From assembly GCA_937898895.1 (NCBI GenBank), contig CALDKL010000892.1, positions 1 to 11,139 on the forward strand: 11,139 nt of DNA. Reading direction: 5' to 3'. This DNA comes from an uncultured Verrucomicrobiae bacterium. Lineage in GTDB: Bacteria > Verrucomicrobiota > Verrucomicrobiia > Verrucomicrobiales > DEV007. Below the pieces are notes generated by a model. That model was not told where the DNA came from. It saw nothing but the letters and a program-made list of their open reading frames with translations, and did not search any database. The position numbers were made by a program, and so were the translations under genes. This document shows, one piece after another, positions 5,636 to 11,139 of the stretch. Every line of letters starts with the position of its first letter. Positions within the stretch are counted from its first letter, which is position 1.

Positions 5636-7734
5636 TTTTTTCGGAGCAGGAACTGGACCGCATCGCCCACGACGAACCCATCCGAGTCCGCGTTCGTCAG
5701 GATAACCTCGGTGCGACCCGAGTCGAAGCCGAAAACGCCCAGCGAAACAAAACCGTTGATGTCCCCTGCTCTTTTCCGCTGATCGACTGAGATGGTTTTT
5801 TCCCCGTCCGCCGTGCCCAGGACGATCCTCGCCCGGCTCGAGCGGTTCGTGTTCGGGGGAAACGCGAACCGCACCTCATACTCGCCCGCCTCCGGCAGAT
5901 CGACGGGAAAGGAGAGGGATTTTTCCTCCGCCACCAGGGAGGATCCGAAGGCGTCGTGTCGGTAACCATCCCCGATGAAGCGCGCGGCCGAGGTCGAAGA
6001 GACCCATTCGCCCACCGCCTTTGCCTTCGCATCGTCCACCACGATGCCGGGCAATGAATCGGGCGTGAGCACTTCGCGGGGCGCGGCGTCGGGCGGCAGA
6101 TCGAGGATCTGGCCATCGGCGAGGAGTCGCTCTCGCAATTCGGCGTAGGGCAGATCCTGCACCGCGATCCCGCGGTCGAGCGCCATCACCGCCGCCGTCG
6201 CCGCCGACTGCCCCAGGATCATGAAGACCGGCTCCATCCGGATCGATCCGTAGGCGATGTGGGAACTGGAAAGGCAGACGGGGACAAGCAGGTTTTCCGC
6301 ATCGCCCCGCTTTGGAATGATGGCACGGTAGGATACGACGTAGGGACCTCCGGGCGAGACCTGTACATCGCCTTCGTTCTGCACATGCCCCTCCGGTGTG
6401 ACATACCGTTGCACGTTGTGAGAATCCATGTTGTAGCTCCCGAGTCCGACGGAGTCTTCCGCCACCCTGACACGACGACAATCGAGTTCACTCACGACAT
6501 AGTCCGAGATCATCCGACGGGCTTCCCGCACATAGATCTGGCGAGGCCAGTTCCCGTTCCCGGTGAACTCGTCGGCGGCGAGTCCCCAGGGGGCCATCGC
6601 CTCGCGAACCACTTCGGGGACACGCGGATGATGGGCGAGGGACCACATGAGCCCCTTCTGATAGACCTCGTGCTCCTTTACGATCCGCGCCCGTTCCTCG
6701 TAAGTGGCTTCGGCATAGTGGTGATTCATCCCGATGTTGTCGGTGGAGAAAGCCCCGAGGTTGTTTGTGTCGGTCTTGTGGTTTGGCATCATCTCCGGGC
6801 TCCAGGGCATACGCAGGTCGCCGGCCTCGAAGTTGCGGAAGAGCAGCTCATACTGCTTCTCATCGTAGCCTTCCGGCTTTGGGAACGGAGTCCGGTTGCG
6901 CGGATCGTTGCTCATGCACATGCGAAAGTTGAAGGCCTGGATGCCTTGGTCGCCCTGCCCGTCCTCGCCCGGAGCCTTCGCCGAAACCCGTGGGACCAGC
7001 CCGCTCGCGGGATTTCCCGGCACGACATAGGGATCGACCGCTTTGGTAAAGAGATGGCTCTTCATGTGCGTCTTCTGCACGCCGTTGATCGATTCCCCGT
7101 AGACCGAATTTGCCTCGCGTCCGACATGAAAGTTCACTCCGGCGGCGGCGAGGAGATCTCCCTCGTAGGTCGCGTCGAGAAACATGCCTCCCTCGAAGAT
7201 CCGGCCCGACTCCATCGCAATCGAGACGATGCGCCCTTGCTTCGAGACGACTCCCCCGGCGCGATGCAGTCGCTCCCCGAACACCAGCGTCGCTCCGCTC
7301 TCTGCGGCGAAGGCATCCATGATCTTCTGCGCCACTTTGGGTTCGAACACCCACATCGTGGCGGACTTCGGGTCGAAGAGCGGTTTGCCACGCCGCTCCG
7401 ATGGCTCGTCCGGCTTCTGTAGGGGCCACGAAGCCGGGTCGCTGTAGTGTTCGTGGATGCGTGCGTAAAATTCGCGACTGATTCCGCCGATGGTTTCCTT
7501 TCTCCCCGCATCGGTTGCACCAAGGCCGTTCGTGGTCAGCCCGCCGAGGTGGTCGCCCGGCTCGATCACGACGACCGATTTCCCCATGCGTGCAACCTGC
7601 ACCGCTGCCGCGACCCCTGCACTGGTGCCCCCATAGATCACGACATCGGCGCGGTGGGGACCCTCTGCCACTGCCGGATGCCAGGCCGGGAGGCTGCAGA
7701 GAACGAGGAAGAAGCTCAGACGCAAAGCAGACAT
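5632..7734 (-). CDS. Secreted FAD-dependent oxidoreductase (FAD_oxidored type) with C-terminal golvesin/xanthan-lyase-like domain
   Basis: Exported flavoprotein of about 700 residues. Residues 1-23 are a Sec-type signal peptide (FFLVLCSLPAW core, cleavage after AVA at 23) with no twin arginine. The FAD-binding Rossmann motif is VIYGGTSAGVAAA (32-44), the adenosine-ribose glutamate is Glu58 in VVVIEPG, and GGLTTNGLGATDAG (64-77) is typical of PF12831 proteins. Further family segments are FLDATYEGDLLAAAG (185-199), FNFRMCMS (268-275), RQIYVREARRM (398-408) and IRMEPVFMILGQSAATAA (498-515), the last closing the FAD site. From about 564 a beta-rich domain follows (IVVDDAKAKAVGEW, then GYRHD at 590-594, to the end). 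This resembles the golvesin/Xly carbohydrate-binding domain. The ATG at 7734 is the one that gives the signal peptide. It is the first gene of a two-gene unit with the epimerase. Its oxidised substrate is not known. Confidence 0.9.
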   Translation of the reverse strand: MSALRLSFFLVLCSLPAWHPAVAEGPHRADVVIYGGTSAGVAAAVQVARMGKSVVVIEPGDHLGGLTTNGLGATDAGRKETIGGISREFYARIHEHYSDPASWPLQKPDEPSERRGKPLFDPKSATMWVFEPKVAQKIMDAFAAESGATLVFGERLHRAGGVVSKQGRIVSIAMESGRIFEGGMFLDATYEGDLLAAAGVNFHVGREANSVYGESINGVQKTHMKSHLFTKAVDPYVVPGNPASGLVPRVSAKAPGEDGQGDQGIQAFNFRMCMSNDPRNRTPFPKPEGYDEKQYELLFRNFEAGDLRMPWSPEMMPNHKTDTNNLGAFSTDNIGMNHHYAEATYEERARIVKEHEVYQKGLMWSLAHHPRVPEVVREAMAPWGLAADEFTGNGNWPRQIYVREARRMISDYVVSELDCRRVRVAEDSVGLGSYNMDSHNVQRYVTPEGHVQNEGDVQVSPGGPYVVSYRAIIPKRGDAENLLVPVCLSSSHIAYGSIRMEPVFMILGQSAATAAVMALDRGIAVQDLPYAELRERLLADGQILDLPPDAAPREVLTPDSLPGIVVDDAKAKAVGEWVSSTSAARFIGDGYRHDAFGSSLVAEEKSLSFPVDLPEAGEYEVRFAFPPNTNRSSRARIVLGTADGEKTISVDQRKRAGDINGFVSLGVFGFDSGRTEVILTNADSDGFVVGDAVQFLLRKK

Positions 7735-7909
7735 GACTAAAACTGTGGCGCGACTCTCCGGCGATGCCAGTCATTTCTGCGGCAGCGGGGCGCGGCCTCA
7801 CGGCCTGCGCATGAATGGGGGGGAAAGTCGCCTTTGCGGAAAGGTGGAATTGGAATCGATTCGTCGAATGGGGCTTGCGCGAAGGAGCGAAATCCGATTC
7901 AATCCCCAG
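7735..7909. promoter_or_regulatory. Divergent promoter region between FAD oxidoreductase and kinase genes
   Basis: These 175 nt separate two start codons that face away from each other and should hold both promoters; no clear -35/-10 pair stands out. Two symmetrical elements are visible. An 8-bp GC stem with one bulged T and a TCAC loop spans 7790-7810 (GCGCGGCC against GGCC-T-GCGC). A perfect 10-bp palindrome, GAATCGATTC, lies at 7853-7862, with a related imperfect inverted copy (CCGATTCAATCC) at 7894-7905. A purine-rich GAAGGAG at 7881-7887 is 22 nt from the chosen kinase ATG, too far for an ideal ribosome-binding site. Confidence 0.4.
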
Positions 7910-10900
7910 ATGAGCGATCCCTCCCCAGGGGCGAGCGGCCGCGGCCGTTGGCGACCTCCCGCCGTGGAGGAGATGCAGGCCATGCTGTCGCAGTACGCTT
8001 TCGACTCGCTGCTGGGGGCAGGTGGCATGGGGGCAGTCTACAAGGCCGTGCAGACCAGCCTCGAGCGTCCCGTCGCAGTGAAGGTGCTGCCCGGCGATCT
8101 GCTCGACAACGAGGACGCCAACTTCGTGGAGCGCTTCAAGAACGAGGCGCGAACGATGGCGAAATTGAGCCATCCCAACATCGTCAACGTCTTCGACTTC
8201 GGCGAGACGGACACGGGGCTGCTCTATTTTGTGATGGAGTACATCGATGGCACCGACGTGGCCCAGATGATCGTTTCCCAAGGCCGGCTGCCCGAGGAAT
8301 ACGCCCTGGCCATCACCGCGCATGTTTGCGACGCCCTCGCCTACGCCCACGCCCGCGGGGTGATTCACCGGGACATCAAGCCGGCGAACATCCTCATCAG
8401 CCAGGAGGGCCAGGTGAAGGTCGCGGACTTCGGCCTGGCCAAACAGAGCGACTCCGCTGCCGGCCTGACCAAGACAAACATGGCCATGGGCACGCCGGAC
8501 TTCGTCGCCCCCGAGGCCCTCATCGCCGGGGAGACCGTGGATGGACGGGCCGACCTCTACGCGGTGGGAGTGATGCTCTACAACATGCTCACCGGGGAAA
8601 TCCCGCGGGGCCGCTGGTCTCTGCCAGGGGAGAAGCTGGGGACCGACCCGCGCTTCGACGAGATCATCGCCATGGCGATGGAGGCCAACCGCGAGGACCG
8701 CTACCAGAACGCGACTGCGATCCGCACGGACCTCGACCGGATCCTGACGACACCGCGGTCGAAGGAGGCCGCGGCGAAAGGAGATCCTCCACCCAACGCC
8801 GAACGCCACAAACATACGCCGGACCAGGCAAAACATGCGGCACCTCCTGCGAAGTCTTCGGGAAAGCCGATCCTGCTCGGGATCGCGGCAGTCGCACTGG
8901 TCGCCGTCGGGGCGGGCGTCTTCCTTTTCCCTCGAAAGGAAAAATCGCCCGTGGTCGAGGCACCGTCTCCGGCGGCGGTCATCGCCCCCCCAAAGCTCAC
9001 GTCCGAACCTGCGACGGTTTCCACTCCTCCCAAGACCGAGGCATCCAAACCTGCTCCGAAGGCCGCGACGAAACCATCCGCTCCCCCCTCGCAGGCAAAG
9101 CCGGAAGTCGTCGCCGCCTCGATTCCGGTCAGCCCTCCCGCACCCAAACCCACCACTCCGGTTTCTGCACCGTCCGCCCTCGCCGAGAATCCGGCCTCGG
9201 CCGCCCGCGACCGGCCCTGGCAAAACAGCCTCGGGATGAAGTTCGTCCCCGTTCCCGGAACGCGCGTCCTCATGGCCATTCACGAGACGCGGCGCCGCGA
9301 TTACGCGGCCTATGCCGCTGCGGTCACCGGGGTGGATGAGACCTGGAGAGCACCCCGCTTTTCCGGAGTCGACCTGCCCATCGGCGACGATCACCCGGTC
9401 AGCATGATCAGTTGGGCGGACGCCGGTGCCTTTGCCGCCTGGCTCTCGGTCAAGGAGAACCACGCCTATCGATTGCCCGCCACCCGTGAATGGCTGCTGG
9501 CGGTTGGGGTCGGACTCGCGGATCCCGAATCGCAGACCGAAGCCGATCTGTTCGGCCAACTCGACAAGCAGTATCCCTGGGGAGATTTGAAGCCGGGGGC
9601 GTCGGGCAATTACAAGGGCAGCGAGGATCCCTTTGACCTCACCGCTCCGGTGGGCAGCTTCCAGCCCAACGGAAACGGGTTGTTCGACCTCGGCGGAAAC
9701 GTCTGGGAGTGGTGCACCGGCACCGATGGCAAGGCGGCGATTCTGGGATGTGGGTATCTCAACTACGGCCCCTTCCGCAAATCGACGACCCAGCGACTTC
9801 CTCCGGCGGACCTCCGCGTTCCCGACAACAATGCCGAAGGCCACGTCGCGGGCTTCCGCATCGTCCTTCCCCTCGACGAGACGCCTGCGACGAAACCCGC
9901 TCCCGCCGCGAAGCCTGACAAGACCACCCAGACCGACCCCGTCTCCCTGCGATTGGTCGAGCTGGAGAAGATCTACCTCAAGGCTCTCGCCGAGCGGGTC
10001 GAAGGCCCCCACCAGGCAGCACTCTCCGATCTCAACGGCAACTACACTGCCGCGCTCGACCGCAGCATCGCCAGTGCCTCCCGCGACGGCAAGCTCGACG
10101 AGGCTCTCGCGCTGCGCCGGGAGAAGGAGTTGGTGCTTTCCACCGCCGCAGTGCCGGAGACCGACGAGGAAGGCACGCCCGATTCCCTCAAGACCCTGCG
10201 ATCGACCTGGCGGAAGCAACTGGCCGATCTCCTTGCGAAACGGAACGACCGGGCGAAGCCGCTCAACGCCGCCTACGACCGAGCCCTCGGCGTCTACCAG
10301 GACGAACTCACTAAAGCCCAACAGCTTGACGGAGCCCTGCGGGTCAAGGGCGTGCGCGACCATCTCTCGTCGCAGGGGTCTCCTTCCAGCGCTCCGGCAC
10401 CGGCGACACCAACGACCGCCCCGTCCCTCGGCTCGGGTGGGGCGGCATCCATCCCCGTCGCCCCAGTCGCGCCGCCTCTGCGTGCCGATCAGGTCCTTCC
10501 GCCCCTGCCCCCGGCGACTCAGGAGGAGATCCGCGCGCTCTGTGAATGGACCCTGGGGAAAGGCGGGCGCGTCGGGCTGCGCAGCGACGGCGGAGTGAAA
10601 TACGTGGAGAAGCTGGAGAACCTGCCCAAAGGGAGATTCACCCTCGTGGAGTTCAAGGTCTACGATCTCTCCTTCACCGCCGAAAACGACGAGCGGAAGT
10701 GGTTCGAGATCCTCGGCCGCGTCCCCGACTTGGAGAGCATCTACTTCGACAAGAACTTCGGCACCATGCCGATGGAGATGCTGCGAGGAGCGACGAAGCT
10801 GAGGTCCCTGCGCCTGGCTCCCGCCGCCGTGGACGATGCCTCCTTCGCCCACCTCTCGAGCCTGAAGAATCTCGAGTCCCTCTCCATCACCTACATGGTG

Positions 10901-11139
10901 AAGCAGTTCACCGGTGCCGGACTCGGCTACCTCAACGAGAATCTGCTCGAGCTGAACACCAACAGCCCCACGCTGACTGCGGAGGGCCTGGCCTTTCTGC
11001 CGCGCTTCAAGAAGCTGCGGAAGCTCAGCCTCTGCGGCGACAGTCTCGGAGGGCGGGTCGGCTCGCTCACGGACGCCATGCTCGTCGGCCTCGCCGCCCT
11101 GCCGGACCTGGAGCACCTCGACCTCAACGAGCGAAATCT
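7910..11139 (+). CDS. Membrane Ser/Thr protein kinase fused to degenerate FGE/SUMF1 domain and LRR domain (3' end outside window)
   Basis: A single open frame gives 1076 residues with no stop before the edge. Kinase domain (about 30-280): glycine loop GAGGMGAVYK (36-45), Lys58 in VAVK, Glu79, catalytic HRDIKPAN (153-160), DFG (173-175), GTPDFVAPE (194-202), Asp215 and Arg264, so it should be active on Ser/Thr. One membrane segment follows (ILLGIAAVALVAVGAGVFLF, 321-340), then a Pro/Ala/Lys-rich linker (345-432). The FGE/SUMF1-like domain (434-655) has NSLGMKFVPVPG, YRLPATREW, YPWGD and FDLGGNVWEWC. A helical region (676-815) follows. From about 870 a Leu-rich repeat domain begins (LRSLRLAP, LESLSIT, LRKLSLCGD, LEHLDLN). 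Expected topology: kinase inside, the rest outside. The start at 7910 is a choice; in-frame ATGs at 7868 and 7811 exist, but sequence typical of these kinases (WRPPAVEEMQAML) begins after 7910. The role is probably sensing or protein interaction; ligand and targets are unknown. Confidence 0.93.
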   Translation, partial: MSDPSPGASGRGRWRPPAVEEMQAMLSQYAFDSLLGAGGMGAVYKAVQTSLERPVAVKVLPGDLLDNEDANFVERFKNEARTMAKLSHPNIVNVFDFGETDTGLLYFVMEYIDGTDVAQMIVSQGRLPEEYALAITAHVCDALAYAHARGVIHRDIKPANILISQEGQVKVADFGLAKQSDSAAGLTKTNMAMGTPDFVAPEALIAGETVDGRADLYAVGVMLYNMLTGEIPRGRWSLPGEKLGTDPRFDEIIAMAMEANREDRYQNATAIRTDLDRILTTPRSKEAAAKGDPPPNAERHKHTPDQAKHAAPPAKSSGKPILLGIAAVALVAVGAGVFLFPRKEKSPVVEAPSPAAVIAPPKLTSEPATVSTPPKTEASKPAPKAATKPSAPPSQAKPEVVAASIPVSPPAPKPTTPVSAPSALAENPASAARDRPWQNSLGMKFVPVPGTRVLMAIHETRRRDYAAYAAAVTGVDETWRAPRFSGVDLPIGDDHPVSMISWADAGAFAAWLSVKENHAYRLPATREWLLAVGVGLADPESQTEADLFGQLDKQYPWGDLKPGASGNYKGSEDPFDLTAPVGSFQPNGNGLFDLGGNVWEWCTGTDGKAAILGCGYLNYGPFRKSTTQRLPPADLRVPDNNAEGHVAGFRIVLPLDETPATKPAPAAKPDKTTQTDPVSLRLVELEKIYLKALAERVEGPHQAALSDLNGNYTAALDRSIASASRDGKLDEALALRREKELVLSTAAVPETDEEGTPDSLKTLRSTWRKQLADLLAKRNDRAKPLNAAYDRALGVYQDELTKAQQLDGALRVKGVRDHLSSQGSPSSAPAPATPTTAPSLGSGGAASIPVAPVAPPLRADQVLPPLPPATQEEIRALCEWTLGKGGRVGLRSDGGVKYVEKLENLPKGRFTLVEFKVYDLSFTAENDERKWFEILGRVPDLESIYFDKNFGTMPMEMLRGATKLRSLRLAPAAVDDASFAHLSSLKNLESLSITYMVKQFTGAGLGYLNENLLELNTNSPTLTAEGLAFLPRFKKLRKLSLCGDSLGGRVGSLTDAMLVGLAALPDLEHLDLNERN

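Noticed and set aside
6259..7422. 387-codon plus-strand open frame opposite the FAD oxidoreductase gene
   Set aside because: Antisense shadow; composition is His/Arg/Pro-rich and nothing is recognisable, whereas the minus strand has the FAD-binding motifs.
7834..9339. 501-codon plus-strand open frame overlapping the start of the kinase
   Set aside because: It is a shifted frame of the kinase gene; its product is Arg/Gly/Pro-rich and lacks all kinase motifs, which are present in the frame starting at 7910.
6860..11116. A very long (about 4.2 kb, 1418-codon) open frame on the minus strand opposite the kinase gene
   Set aside because: It is a codon-bias shadow: it runs antisense through the kinase gene, the intergenic region and into the FAD gene in a wrong frame. 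Its product is low-complexity, rich in Gly/Arg/Val/Glu, with no family motif, whereas the opposite frame has clear kinase, FGE and LRR motifs.

Overview
The window is GC-rich and almost fully coding. It looks like chromosomal DNA of a Verrucomicrobiota or closely related PVC bacterium, because of the company of genes: a kinase / formylglycine-generating-enzyme-like (FGE/SUMF1) / leucine-rich-repeat fusion, a secreted DUF6807 ('PmoA family') protein, and a secreted FAD oxidoreductase with a golvesin-type C-terminal domain. This assignment is inference from gene content; there is no rRNA or other marker. I see no tRNA, rRNA, CRISPR array, insertion sequence or phage gene.

Layout: (1) 1-1161, + strand: the 3' part of modB and a short modC, overlapping by 8 nt, the end of a molybdate/tungstate ABC importer operon. 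(2) 3364-1351, - strand: a two-gene unit of a 2-oxoacid dehydrogenase E1 beta subunit (no alpha partner visible) followed 10 nt later by a class I O-methyltransferase. (3) 3540-4559, + strand: a secreted DUF6807 protein, divergent from the E1 beta gene. (4) 7734-4592, - strand: a secreted FAD-dependent oxidoreductase translationally coupled (ATGA overlap) to an atypical NAD(P)-binding epimerase/reductase. (5) 7910 to the right edge, + strand: a very large membrane-spanning Ser/Thr kinase with a degenerate FGE domain, a helical region and the start of an LRR domain. Its frame has no stop before the window ends.

How the parts may work together: modBC is a self-contained transport function. The DUF6807 protein, the FAD oxidoreductase and the epimerase resemble the exported and cytoplasmic enzymes that PVC bacteria use on carbohydrates, but no substrate can be read from the sequence. 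The kinase would sit in the inner membrane with its catalytic domain in the cytoplasm and its FGE-like and LRR parts outside, which suggests a sensor or interaction role. The E1 beta / methyltransferase pair is the hardest to place. The most unusual items are the kinase-FGE-LRR fusion with lost FGE cysteines, the orphan E1 beta, and the epimerase with Cys at the usual catalytic Lys position.
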